A stretch of DNA of 64,000 bases from Anaerolineaceae bacterium. Lineage in GTDB: Bacteria > Chloroflexota > Anaerolineae > Aggregatilineales > Phototrophicaceae. The notes under the pieces are model-generated. The model was not told where the DNA came from and made no database searches. It saw only the letters and a program-made list of their open reading frames with translations. Both the position numbers and the translations under genes were made by a program. This document shows, one piece after another, positions 9,703 to 17,675 of this stretch. Position 1 is the stretch's first letter, and each line of letters starts with the position of its first letter. Location of the stretch: NCBI GenBank assembly GCA_028818375.1, contig JAPPOB010000005.1, positions 207,916 to 271,915 on the forward strand, given 5' to 3'.

Positions 9703-11619
9703 TCACTGCCGCCACACTTCCTGACCCGTCGCGCGGGCATCATAGCCGGGTTCGCACCCCAGCGCCGCGCGAAAGCGCCCGTCCGCCAGAAGCTCCAGCA
9801 GCGCCTGCATACCCGCCAGCGCCAGATGCCGCTCCGGGATGCAGAGATCGAAGCGTTCCTCGCCCACCGGCACGAAGTCCAGTTCCAGCGCCTGCGCCGC
9901 GCGGCGCAAACCGAGGCCGCAATCCGCCACGCCCGAGGCCACCGCCGCCGCCACTGCCAAATGGGTGTAGACCTCCCGGTCATGGCCCTCGATGTCAGCG
10001 CTGGCGATGCCCAGGCGTCTCAACTCGTAGTCCAGCAGCACGCGCGTGCCGGAGCCGCGTTGCCGGTTGACGTAGCGCAGGCGCGGCAGGTCCTGCAGGC
10101 CGCGCACAGAGCGGGGGTTGCCGCGCGCCACGATCAGCCCCTGCTCGCGATGCGCGAAGGTCACCAGACGCAGCGCCTCCTGCGGCAGCCACTGACCCAC
10201 CGCCGCCACGTTGTACTCACCGCTGACCTCATCGAGCAAATGCGTGCCCGCCAGATGCGACTCCGCGCGGCGCAGGGCGACAAGCCCGCCCAGTGAGCCC
10301 ACGTTGGCCGAGACCAGGCGCCGGCCGCGTTGCGCCAGCCATTGCGCCAGCAGATCCAACAGCGGGTCGTGGCTGCCCTGGGCCAACAGGCTGCGACGCA
10401 GCTCCGTCAGGGGCCGCAGGAGTTGCACGGTGGCCTGCGCGCCGCGGTTCAGCCCCTCGCTGAAGCGCGGCACCAGCGCCAGGCCGTCGGCGCGCAGCAA
10501 CGAGCTGATCACGCCCGCGCCCTGCCCCAGCGGCGAGGCCAGCAAGCGCCCGTCCACCTGCGCCAGGGTGACGCGGACGTAATCGTCATCACCCGTCGGC
10601 GAGACCAGCTTGCGGGTCATGATGGCCTGCACTTCTTCGCGCGTAGCAGCACCCAGGCCCAGCCATTGACGCAGCAGCGGCGTCACGAAGAGCTCGCCGG
10701 TCAGCGCGGCGCTGACCGGATAACCGGGCACGCCGATCACCGGCAGGCCCCGCAGCATGCCCATGATCACCGGGTGACCCGGCCGCACGGCCACGCCGTG
10801 CACCAGCAACTCCCCTTCTGCGCGCAGCACGGCCGCGCTGTAATCGCGGCTGCCCGCCGACGAGCCCGAAAGCAGGAGGATGAGGTCCGGCTCCTGCGTC
10901 AGCGCCGCCAGCAGCGACGCGCGGACCGCCAGGGGCTCGTCCGCCGCGCTGCCCAGCACGAGCGCCTCGCCACCGGCCTCCCGCACCTGGGCCGCCAGCA
11001 CCAGACTGTTGCTCTCAATGACCTGCCCCGGGGCCGGGTCGACGCCCGGCGCCACCAGTTCGCTGCCGGTCGGCAGAATCAGGACCCGCGGCCGCCGCCG
11101 CACCAGCACGCTGTCGTGGCCGCAGCCGGCCAGCGCGCCGAGGTCCACCGGCCGCAGCAGGTGGTTGGGCGGCAGCACCAGCTCGCTGGCGACCATGTCC
11201 TCGCCCATCGGTCGCAAATGCTGCCAGGGGGCGACCGCGCCGCGAATCGCGATGCATCCCTCGTCCAGTTCCTGCGTGTGTTCGATCATGATGACGGCGT
11301 CCCGGTCCGCGGGCAGCGGATCGCCGGTGTTGACCGGCCGCGCCTCATCCGGCACGGCCAGGGTCAGCGGACGCGTCTCGGTCGCGCCCCGGGTCTTCGC
11401 CGCCATCACCGCATAGCCGTCCATGGCTGCCGCGTGATAATGGGGCGCGGACAAGCGCGCGTACACGGCCTCCGCCGTCACGCGCCCGCACGCCTCCGCC
11501 AGCGGCAGGCGCTCGCCCGGCAGCGGCCCGTCCCTCCCGGCAGCGCGCAGCGCCGTCTCCAGCCGCGTCCGCGCCTGCTCCGCCGGGATATCTTCCAGGT
11601 AGACGTTGCGCTCCTCCAT
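9703..11619 (-). CDS. MoeA - periplasmic-binding-like (LysR substrate/PBP) domain fusion, molybdopterin molybdotransferase
   Basis: 638 residues. Residues 1-400 are MoeA (molybdate insertion into adenylated molybdopterin): AAMDGYAVMA (64-73), ILPTGSELV (181-189), LLSGSSAGSRDYS (249-261, canonical SGGxSxGxxD) and VIGVPGYPVSA (294-304, canonical PGNP). Residues about 410-635 form a PBP-type small-ligand domain (LLDLLAQWLAQRG, RGSGTRVLLDYELRRLGI, VASGVADCGLGLR) related to ModA/LysR effector domains. This MoeA-PBP fusion is known in anaerobic and Gram-positive lineages; it presumably senses or delivers molybdate or tungstate. No other molybdopterin genes are in the window. ATG 11619 lies only 6 nt from a TATACT box, suggesting a leaderless transcript. 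Confidence 0.9.
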   Translation of the reverse strand: MEERNVYLEDIPAEQARTRLETALRAAGRDGPLPGERLPLAEACGRVTAEAVYARLSAPHYHAAAMDGYAVMAAKTRGATETRPLTLAVPDEARPVNTGDPLPADRDAVIMIEHTQELDEGCIAIRGAVAPWQHLRPMGEDMVASELVLPPNHLLRPVDLGALAGCGHDSVLVRRRPRVLILPTGSELVAPGVDPAPGQVIESNSLVLAAQVREAGGEALVLGSAADEPLAVRASLLAALTQEPDLILLLSGSSAGSRDYSAAVLRAEGELLVHGVAVRPGHPVIMGMLRGLPVIGVPGYPVSAALTGELFVTPLLRQWLGLGAATREEVQAIMTRKLVSPTGDDDYVRVTLAQVDGRLLASPLGQGAGVISSLLRADGLALVPRFSEGLNRGAQATVQLLRPLTELRRSLLAQGSHDPLLDLLAQWLAQRGRRLVSANVGSLGGLVALRRAESHLAGTHLLDEVSGEYNVAAVGQWLPQEALRLVTFAHREQGLIVARGNPRSVRGLQDLPRLRYVNRQRGSGTRVLLDYELRRLGIASADIEGHDREVYTHLAVAAAVASGVADCGLGLRRAAQALELDFVPVGEERFDLCIPERHLALAGMQALLELLADGRFRAALGCEPGYDARATGQEVWRQ

Positions 11620-11625
11620 GGCGGC

Positions 11626-11631
11626 AGTATA
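11626..11631 (-). promoter_or_regulatory. -10 box 6 nt before moeA-fusion ATG (leaderless candidate)
   Basis: TATACT on the minus strand is followed by GCCGCC and then the ATG. Transcription normally begins 6-8 nt after the -10, i.e. at or next to the start codon. No Shine-Dalgarno precedes it. No clear -35. Confidence 0.45.
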
Positions 11632-11737
11632 GCGTGACAGGTATGGCGGCCCTCACCTGCGACCCTTTTCCGCAAGTGTCCTTTTTGCCAGGTTACACTC
11701 ACACTAGACCTTTGGCATTTGCACCAGGAGCTTGCCC

Positions 11738-12652
11738 ATGACCCTGCGCTTCGGCCTCAACCTGCCCGCCGGACCCATCATTGGCCCGCCGGGCAAGTTC
11801 ATGGACGACCTCGACGTCGCCCTGCCGCGACTGGTCGGCCACTTCGACAGCCTGTGGATGACCGATCACTTCATCTGGGACCGCAATCCCTGTTACGAAG
11901 CCTGGACGGTTATCAGTTACTTCGCCGCCCGCTGGCCGCAGTTCAAAATCGGCCCCATGGTGCTGGGTCAGAGCTACCGCAACCCGGCCCTGCTGGCCAA
12001 GATGGCGGCCACCCTGCAGCATCTCACCGGCGGGCGCTTCATCATGGGCATCGGCGCCGGCTGGAAGGAGGACGAATACCGCGCCTACGACTGGCCCTAC
12101 CCGCGCGCCGGCATTCGCATCGAACAGTTGCAGGACACCCTCGAAATCATGACCCGCCTGTGGCGCGAACCCGGCCCGGTCAGCTGGCAGGGTCGCCACT
12201 ACCGCATTGTGGACGCCATCTGCGAGCCGCGCCCCAACCCCGTCCCGCCCGTCATCGTGGGCGGCGCCGGCCGCAAGACCATGCGCCTCGCCGCGCAGTA
12301 CGCCGACGGCTGGAACCTGTCCGACTCGCCGATCGAACGCTTTCGCGAGCGAAACGCCATCCTGCAGCAGCACTGCGAGGAACTGGGGCGCGACCCCGAA
12401 AGCATCGAACGCTCCTGGTTCGGTCGCCTCAGCATCGCAAACAGCGAGCGGGCGGCCATCGCGCGCAGCCAGGGCCGCTGGCAGCGCGACCGCGCCTTCG
12501 TCGGCACGGCGTCACAGTGTATCGAGATGATGCAGCCCTTTGTGGATGGTGGCGTCCGTTACTTCATGCTCGACATCATGGACTTCGCCGACGAAGACGT
12601 CCTCGGCGCAGTCATCGAGGAGGTCCTGCCTGCCCTGCGCCAGACGTCCTGA
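11738..12652 (+). CDS. LLM-class (luciferase-like, F420-type) oxidoreductase, copy 1
   Basis: 304 residues. Luciferase-like TIM-barrel flavin/F420-dependent oxidoreductase: FDSLWMTDHFIWD near the N-terminus, an RNPALLAKMAATLQHLTGGR block followed by FIMGIGAGWKEDEY, and PPVIVGGAGRKTMRLAAQYA late in the barrel, all typical of F420-binding LLM enzymes. Substrate unknown. ATG 11738 has AGGAG 7 nt upstream; a TTG two codons earlier is less likely. It lies 25 nt upstream of a strongly similar gene and the two probably form one operon. Confidence 0.88.
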   Translation: MTLRFGLNLPAGPIIGPPGKFMDDLDVALPRLVGHFDSLWMTDHFIWDRNPCYEAWTVISYFAARWPQFKIGPMVLGQSYRNPALLAKMAATLQHLTGGRFIMGIGAGWKEDEYRAYDWPYPRAGIRIEQLQDTLEIMTRLWREPGPVSWQGRHYRIVDAICEPRPNPVPPVIVGGAGRKTMRLAAQYADGWNLSDSPIERFRERNAILQQHCEELGRDPESIERSWFGRLSIANSERAAIARSQGRWQRDRAFVGTASQCIEMMQPFVDGGVRYFMLDIMDFADEDVLGAVIEEVLPALRQTS

Positions 12653-12677
12653 CCATCGCATTCGGGAATCCAATGAC

Positions 12678-13583
12678 ATGACCTGCCACATCAGCCTGAG
12701 CCTGCCGCCGGGCCCCGACAAGGGAAAACTCGGCAAATACCTGGACGACCTCGACGTCGCCCTGCCGCAGCTGGCCGGCCACGTCGACAGCCTGTGGATG
12801 ACCGATCACTTCATTTGGGACGACGACCCCTGTTACGAAGCCTGGACCGTCATGTGTTATCTCGCGGCCCGCTGGCCACAGTACCGCATCGGCTCGATTG
12901 TCCTCTGCCAGAGTTACCGCAACCCGGCCCTGCTGGCCAAAATGGGCGCCACGCTGCAGTCCCTCTCGGGCGGTCGCTTCATCATGGGCATCGGCGCGGG
13001 CTGGAAGGAAGACGAATACCGCGCCTACGACTTTGACTTCCCGCGCGCCGGCATCCGCGTTGAGCAACTGCAGGACACGCTGGAAATTCTGACGCGGATG
13101 TGGCGCGAACCAGGGCCAGTGACCTGGCAGGGCCGCCACTACCGCATCACGGAGGCCATCTGCGAGCCTCGGCCGCAGCCCGTCCCGCCCATCATCGTCG
13201 GCGCGGGAGAACGCAAGACCATTCGTCTCGCCGTCCAGTACGCCGACGGCTGGAACCCCGCGGTCTTTGAACTGCCTCTCTTCCGCGATCGTCTCACCAT
13301 CTTTCATCAGCACTGTGAAGAACTGGAACGCGACCCCGCCGGCATCGAGATCTCCTGGTGCGGCCGGCTCAGCGTCGCCGCCACGGAGCGGGCCGCCCAC
13401 GAGCGCAACAACCGTTCCTGGGAGCGCGAAGATGGCTTCGTCGGCTCTCCGGCGCAGGTCATCGAGCAAATGCAAGGCTTCATCGACCTCGGCGTCAGCC
13501 GCTTCATTCTGGAGATTCTCGAATTCAGTGACGAGGACGTCATCGGCATCCTGAAGGAAGACATTCTGCCCGCCCTGCGCTGA
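12678..13583 (+). CDS. LLM-class (luciferase-like, F420-type) oxidoreductase, copy 2
   Basis: 301 residues, clearly paralogous to the preceding gene along its whole length: shared DDLDVALP, SLWMTDHFIWD, RNPALLAKM, FIMGIGAGWKEDEYRAYD, REPGPVTWQGRHYRI and ADGWN. Most differences fall in the last third and in the substrate-side loops, which suggests a tandem duplication followed by specificity change. Start at ATG 12678; no strong Shine-Dalgarno is visible, consistent with coupling to the upstream gene. Cofactor F420 is inferred from family resemblance; FMN is possible. Confidence 0.88.
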   Translation: MTCHISLSLPPGPDKGKLGKYLDDLDVALPQLAGHVDSLWMTDHFIWDDDPCYEAWTVMCYLAARWPQYRIGSIVLCQSYRNPALLAKMGATLQSLSGGRFIMGIGAGWKEDEYRAYDFDFPRAGIRVEQLQDTLEILTRMWREPGPVTWQGRHYRITEAICEPRPQPVPPIIVGAGERKTIRLAVQYADGWNPAVFELPLFRDRLTIFHQHCEELERDPAGIEISWCGRLSVAATERAAHERNNRSWEREDGFVGSPAQVIEQMQGFIDLGVSRFILEILEFSDEDVIGILKEDILPALR

Positions 13584-13614
13584 ATGGTGCCCAAATCGAC
13601 GAATACGGGATGGC

Positions 13615-13714
13615 GGGCGATTTGATAAATCGCCCCTGCAGTGCCGGGCAAGAGGGACGACCGGTTAGCTCGCCCCGGCCCCGGATGATGCAGGGGCGAC
13701 ATACCATGTCGCCC
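13615..13714. repeat. Dispersed hairpin repeat, copy 1 (GGGCGATTT / GGGCGACAT stems)
   Basis: The 208-nt gap between the LLM pair and the FAH gene holds two 9-bp hairpins: GGGCGATTT-gat-AAATCGCCC (13615-13635) and GGGCGACAT-acc-ATGTCGCCC (13694-13714), separated by about 58 nt of GC-rich DNA. The same two stem sequences recur at 23383-23430 in opposite order, so this is a mobile or amplified intergenic element. The remaining gap leads into the FAH promoter region with a TATGCT at 13753. Confidence 0.75.
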
Positions 13715-13791
13715 GAGTGTTGAGCCGCCTGGCCACGCCCCATTCGCCGCGCTATGCTGACGGGCAGCGTTTCGCCCCGAAGGAAAAGCCC

Positions 13792-14643
13792 ATGAAACTC
13801 GTATCCATCGCCCCTGACATGCGCCTCGGCATCTGGCTTGACGACGCCGTGGTCGATACCTCCGCCGCCGGCGTCGCCGGCATGCCCGGCGCCATGGCCG
13901 ACGCGCTCAACGGCGGCGCGGCCGCCCTCGACTCGCTGCGCAACCTCGCCGCCGACCCGCCGGAAGCCGCGCTCTTGCCCGCCGACCAGGTGACGCTCGG
14001 CCCCTGCGTGCCGCAGCCGGGCAAAATCCTCTGCGTCGGCCTCAACTACGCCAAACATGCCGCCGAAGGCGGCCAGGCGATTCCGGAAACGCCGGTGCTC
14101 TTCTCCAAGTTCAACAACAGCCTCGCCGGCCCCGATGAGGACGTTCCCCTGCCCGCCAGCGCCGTCGAATACGACTATGAAGTCGAGTTGACCGCCGTCA
14201 TCGGCAGGACGACGCGCGACGTCAGCGTGGACGAGGCCCTCGATTACGTCGCCGGCTACTGTTGCAGCAACGACGTCAGCGCGCGCGACCTGCAGATGCT
14301 CACCGGTCAATGGCTGCTGGGCAAGACTTTGGACAAGTTCCTGCCGCTGGGCCCCTGGCTGGTCACCCGTGACGAGGTGCCCGACCCCCAGGCGCTGGGT
14401 CTGCGCTGCTGGCTCAACGACGAACTGCGCCAGGACTCCAACACCTCGGACATGATATTCAGCGTGGCCGAGATCGTCAGTTACGCCAGCCGCTACATGA
14501 CCCTTGAGGCCGGTGACGTGATTTCCACCGGCACGCCCGAGGGGGTCATCATGGGGATGGACCCCCGCGTCTGGATGAAGGCCGGCGATGTCGTCAGCGT
14601 CGAGGTCGACGGTCTGGGCCGGCTGACGAATCGCCTGGTTTGA
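13792..14643 (+). CDS. Fumarylacetoacetate hydrolase (FAH) family protein
   Basis: 283 residues. Family members hydrolyse, decarboxylate or isomerise acyl-pyruvates and 2-hydroxyhepta-2,4-dienedioates using a divalent metal. Seen: ILCVGLNYAKHAAEGG (about 77-92), PVLFSKFNNSLAGP, the metal site DYEVELTAVIG (about 123-133; E125, E127 types), NDVSARDLQ, GKTLDKFLPLGPWLV and GDVISTGTPEGV. Start ATG 13792 with AAGGAAA 6 nt upstream; the frame is open to 13717 but the upstream part overlaps the repeat element. The substrate cannot be assigned; the nearest partners are LLM oxidoreductases, which could feed a ring-cleavage-type pathway. Confidence 0.9.
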   Translation: MKLVSIAPDMRLGIWLDDAVVDTSAAGVAGMPGAMADALNGGAAALDSLRNLAADPPEAALLPADQVTLGPCVPQPGKILCVGLNYAKHAAEGGQAIPETPVLFSKFNNSLAGPDEDVPLPASAVEYDYEVELTAVIGRTTRDVSVDEALDYVAGYCCSNDVSARDLQMLTGQWLLGKTLDKFLPLGPWLVTRDEVPDPQALGLRCWLNDELRQDSNTSDMIFSVAEIVSYASRYMTLEAGDVISTGTPEGVIMGMDPRVWMKAGDVVSVEVDGLGRLTNRLV

Positions 14644-14700
14644 GTGAAAGAACATTCACACTTCCTGGCGCGGCAGGACTTTCGGGGTAAACGGTCAACA

Positions 14701-14719
14701 CCTCTCCGCGGGGGAGAGG
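14701..14719. terminator. Hairpin between convergent FAH and nucleoside hydrolase genes
   Basis: CCTCTCC and GGAGAGG form a 7-bp GC-rich stem around a short loop, 58 nt after the FAH stop and 46 nt after the nucleoside hydrolase stop. There is no T-run, so a terminator function is plausible from position only. Confidence 0.4.
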
Positions 14720-14764
14720 GCATCGGCGTGCGGGCCAAAGACAAGGTGTTTTGGTCGGGATGCA

Positions 14765-15628
14765 TTAAACCCCCAGAGTCCCGAAGTAGTGCTCGAAGAA
14801 GCGGGCGACGTCCACTGAGGTCGCCACTTCGTGCGGGCCGTCGCCGCTTTCCTGCCAGCCCGTCTTGCCGGGCGACTTGTCCAGATCGACCGTCACCTGG
14901 CCGCGCGTGAAGCCGCAGATCGCCTCATCAAACAGACAGGCCGCCGCCAGGGGATCGTGCAGCGTCATCTCCGCCCGTTCCGCGAACCACACTTCGGCAA
15001 AGTCCATCACAGGGCTCAGCAACCCCTTACTGAAGCGCTGCCGCACATCGTCCGGCGACAGGCGCACCTGGGTCGTCACGTCCAGCCCGACGGAGCGATG
15101 CGGGCGCACGGGCGCGCGGTACACCATAGCCGTCGCATGGGGGTCGAGGATGGCGTTCCATTCCTCGAAGTCGCGCACGCCGCTCCAGTAGGAGCCGCCC
15201 ATCAGCATCAGCCCGCCCAGCAGTGACGGGATTTCCGGGTCCGTGGCGAAAAGTAGCGCCACGTTGGTCAGCGGGCCGATGGGCAACAGCCACACCTCGC
15301 CCGGATGCGCGCGAATCGTCCGCTGCATGAACGCGATCGCCGCGCCGCGCGGAAACTCTGTGTCATGTGCCCAGTCGCCCAGGGCGTCGGCCTGCGGCGA
15401 CGCGGGTTGCCGTTGCTCGACCAGCAAGGGCTGCTCCGCGCCGATGTAAATCGGGACGTTCACGCCCGCCTCGCGGCAGAGCGCGCTGGCCAGCATGCCG
15501 CGGCGCTGCCCCTCGCCGGTGACGGTCGTGATCCCCAGCAACTCGCAGTCCGGCTGCGCCAGCAGGTAGGCCAGGCAGGCCGCGTCGTCGATGTCCGAGC
15601 CGATGTCCGTATCCAGCAAGACCTTCAT
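14765..15628 (-). CDS. Inosine/uridine-preferring nucleoside hydrolase family protein
   Basis: 287 residues. Hydrolyses the N-glycosidic bond of ribonucleosides (family). Seen: the Ca2+-binding N-terminus [14 protein letters not shown] (3-16, canonical DTDPGxDDA), [35 protein letters not shown] (with the conserved asparagine) and the later [16 protein letters not shown] segment. Cytosolic; no signal peptide. GGGAG lies 7 nt before ATG. Monocistronic, convergent with FAH; the R-M terminator hairpin lies just upstream. Base specificity cannot be read. Confidence 0.9.
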   Translation of the reverse strand: MKVLLDTDIGSDIDDAACLAYLLAQPDCELLGITTVTGEGQRRGMLASALCREAGVNVPIYIGAEQPLLVEQRQPASPQADALGDWAHDTEFPRGAAIAFMQRTIRAHPGEVWLLPIGPLTNVALLFATDPEIPSLLGGLMLMGGSYWSGVRDFEEWNAILDPHATAMVYRAPVRPHRSVGLDVTTQVRLSPDDVRQRFSKGLLSPVMDFAEVWFAERAEMTLHDPLAAACLFDEAICGFTRGQVTVDLDKSPGKTGWQESGDGPHEVATSVDVARFFEHYFGTLGV

Positions 15629-15669
15629 GTGCGCTCCCTTTACCGGAACCTGTCACCCAAAATAAATCT

Positions 15670-15688
15670 TTGAGTGAATATCACTCAA
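15670..15688 (-). terminator. Terminator of the NotI-like R-M operon
   Basis: TTGAGTGA-ata-TCACTCAA is a perfect 8-bp hairpin that includes the stop codon of the NotI-like gene (15681-15683). On the minus strand it is followed by the T-rich stretch AGATTTATTTT, as expected of an intrinsic terminator. Confidence 0.65.
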
Positions 15689-16544
15689 GATACCAATGTA
15701 GTTTCGACCGAAGCGTCTTCTCAAACTCGGTTCGATTTACAGTCCGTGCTGCCAGCAGCTTTTTGGTCGAATCTTCAAGCGAAAGTGTTTCCCAATGCCA
15801 ACGTTGAAGTCTGTAACCGGATGAAACTTCAGGAACCAACCAGATGACTTCCCCTTCGTCCAAATCCTGAACCGGATTCGGGCTTGGCCCACCAATTGAC
15901 TCGAAGAACTGGCGGTCCACCGACACGGCAAGTTTGGTGCCCCAGCGACGCAAGGTCGGGACCTTGACCTGGAGTTGGGGCATTAGCCGTTTTGCACTGG
16001 ATGATCGCCAGTCAGGGCGACGAATCGCATTCGGATAAGGGGGCAAGACACTCGAATCCGCCAACAATCTTTCAAATTCACTCGTCATTCCCTTACCGGA
16101 GAAATAAACGGCCTGAATTTCCAACCCGTACCAGACAAGATTTCCGTCATCATCGTTGGCCAGCACCAGGTCAATTCGCCCGGCCGGCTTGTCAGTCACA
16201 GTTGAATGCATAAATGGCACTTCAAAGGCGATCAGGGCAGTTTCCTTATCAAGGCCAACTACGTCTGCCAACCATCGAGTAACGAGGTCACCGGCCTTAA
16301 ACCGTTCAGGGCAAACGATGACCGGGTCGCCTTGCCGAGGGCCAATTCGACCCCTCACTCCCTCGGCGTAGCGCTGAATTGAGCAAACACCGCCTTTCTT
16401 GCGGCACTGAGTGTGGTTTCGCTGGAACGGGCAATGCGGGGCTTCGATTTCACCCAGTGCCATGGCCGCAAGTTGCTTGCGTTTTGCCACTGACATCTCG
16501 GCAAATGGCTCGCCGAACCACTCGGCAATGCCGTACCGGCTCAT
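15681..16544 (-). CDS. NotI-like type II restriction endonuclease
   Basis: 287 residues. NotI-family endonucleases carry an N-terminal four-cysteine metal site and a D/E-x-Q variant of the PD-(D/E)XK core (established for NotI). Here: CPFQ (C38), TQC (C47), GGVCSIQ (C54) and VIVCPERF (C78) reproduce the Cys4 pattern with the NotI-like GVC and VCPxR contexts; then GRIDLVLAN (D125) and WYGLEIQAVYFSGKG (E142, Q144) reproduce the D...E-I-Q core. It should cut a specific double-stranded site; the site cannot be predicted and may differ from NotI because the paired methylase is a D12 adenine type. The start overlaps the methyltransferase stop by ATGA. Base composition is visibly lower in GC than neighbours, indicating recent transfer. 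Confidence 0.8.
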   Translation of the reverse strand: MSRYGIAEWFGEPFAEMSVAKRKQLAAMALGEIEAPHCPFQRNHTQCRKKGGVCSIQRYAEGVRGRIGPRQGDPVIVCPERFKAGDLVTRWLADVVGLDKETALIAFEVPFMHSTVTDKPAGRIDLVLANDDDGNLVWYGLEIQAVYFSGKGMTSEFERLLADSSVLPPYPNAIRRPDWRSSSAKRLMPQLQVKVPTLRRWGTKLAVSVDRQFFESIGGPSPNPVQDLDEGEVIWLVPEVSSGYRLQRWHWETLSLEDSTKKLLAARTVNRTEFEKTLRSKLHWYLE

Positions 16545-17455
16545 GCAAAGAGCGGATCGCGTGTGATAACCAGTTCCTTCATTTTATTGTGATGGGAGTT
16601 TTTCATCATCACAGTTACTGCATGGAAACCGTAGCGCTGAATCAAGCCAACGATTTCGGGCGCATTGTCGTAGGTCATCAGGAAATTGGCGCCCGTTCGC
16701 TTAAGGATATTGAAAAGATGACTGTGGTCGATGTGATTGTGCGAATAAAGGCGTACGCCAGCCCGCTTGCCCCCGGCAGTATAGGGGGGGTCAACAAAGA
16801 CAGCAGCCTGATTGCCCCATTTTTGTAGCATCGGTTCCAACAACTTCATCCCGTCATCTTCAAAAAACTCTATACGATGCGCATGACTCGCGATCTTGCG
16901 CAAGCGGTTCGCAAGCGTCTCGGGATACCAACGAGACGCTATCCCCTTTCCGTTTTCGCCATGTCTGATCAACGATGCCCCTGGCGCCAGGATTCCCGAA
17001 TTTCTGGTCCGGTTCAGGACCAAGGTCCGAAATCCATGTTCTGCCAGGTTCTGCGGCGACTCGCTCACAAGCTTGTCGACTGTTTCGCGAGTGAGCGCGA
17101 ATTCCAGAACCATGTCGGCCAGGGTTGCCTTGTGGTTCAAGGCTGCTTTCCAGAAAGCGGCAACATCCTGATCAATTTCGATCATCAAAGCCCGCTCAAC
17201 CAACTCTTCCATGACTGCGGTAAGCGAAACAATGCCCCCTCCGGCAAATGGCTCAATCAGCGTTTGTGCGCCGGAGCCAGCCAGCCATTTGCGAATGTGG
17301 GGAACGAGCCAGGTTTTGCCGCCCGGATATCGCAAGGGACTTCTCTGCGGCACCGAGGCAACATTGACCGCCGGCAAGGCAGACACGGGAAAGGAGAGTG
17401 TCTGCAAATCCGAAAATGCCGGGAGTGATTGTTGGGTCATGCTGCCAGTATCCAT
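16541..17455 (-). CDS. D12-class N6-adenine DNA methyltransferase
   Basis: 304 residues. Protects DNA against the co-operonic NotI-like endonuclease by methylating adenine (family function). Seen: RYPGGKTWLVPHI (about 42-54, D12/Dam motif X), IEPFAGGGIVSL (motif I, about 67-78), LNRTRNSG, and AVFVDPPYTAGGKRAG containing the catalytic DPPY (about 222-225). Start: ATG 17455 has a purine-rich AAGGGAAAGG some 10 nt upstream; ATG 17440 and the ORF start 17536 are alternatives. First gene of a two-gene R-M operon. Lower GC than the surroundings. Confidence 0.9.
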   Translation of the reverse strand: MDTGSMTQQSLPAFSDLQTLSFPVSALPAVNVASVPQRSPLRYPGGKTWLVPHIRKWLAGSGAQTLIEPFAGGGIVSLTAVMEELVERALMIEIDQDVAAFWKAALNHKATLADMVLEFALTRETVDKLVSESPQNLAEHGFRTLVLNRTRNSGILAPGASLIRHGENGKGIASRWYPETLANRLRKIASHAHRIEFFEDDGMKLLEPMLQKWGNQAAVFVDPPYTAGGKRAGVRLYSHNHIDHSHLFNILKRTGANFLMTYDNAPEIVGLIQRYGFHAVTVMMKNSHHNKMKELVITRDPLFA

Positions 17456-17601
17456 ATGTGCTTGCCTTTCCCTTGCAAGGCAGGAGAGGAATGTCGGGCG
17501 GAGGGATTTGAGCAGCACATATATGCGTGCCTGCAACTATTCGCTACCAGGAGCATATACCGATTATTTTCTGAGGGCAAAAGGTTTGGGGTTCGGGTCC
17601 T

Positions 17602-17651
17602 GGACCTGATGTCTTGCGCATCTGGCGTTCAGGCGCAAGACTCTCAGGTCC
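17602..17651. other. Long imperfect hairpin at the edge of the R-M island
   Basis: GGACCTGA-t-GTCTTGCGC pairs with GCGCAAGAC-tc-TCAGGTCC: 17 base pairs broken by one small internal loop, with a 13-nt apical loop. It sits in the 220-nt gap between the divergent methyltransferase and isomerase genes, 24 nt before the isomerase ATG. It may be a terminator, a structured leader or an insertion scar. The rest of the gap is AT-richer and should contain the methyltransferase promoter, which I could not define. Confidence 0.7.
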
Positions 17652-17675
17652 CGGCTGTCAAAAAGGGGGCACGAC

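Noticed and set aside
13540-14655. A 371-codon minus-strand frame covering the FAH gene
   Set aside because: Shadow of the plus-strand FAH gene; the composition is Gly/Ala/Val/His-rich and lacks any motif.
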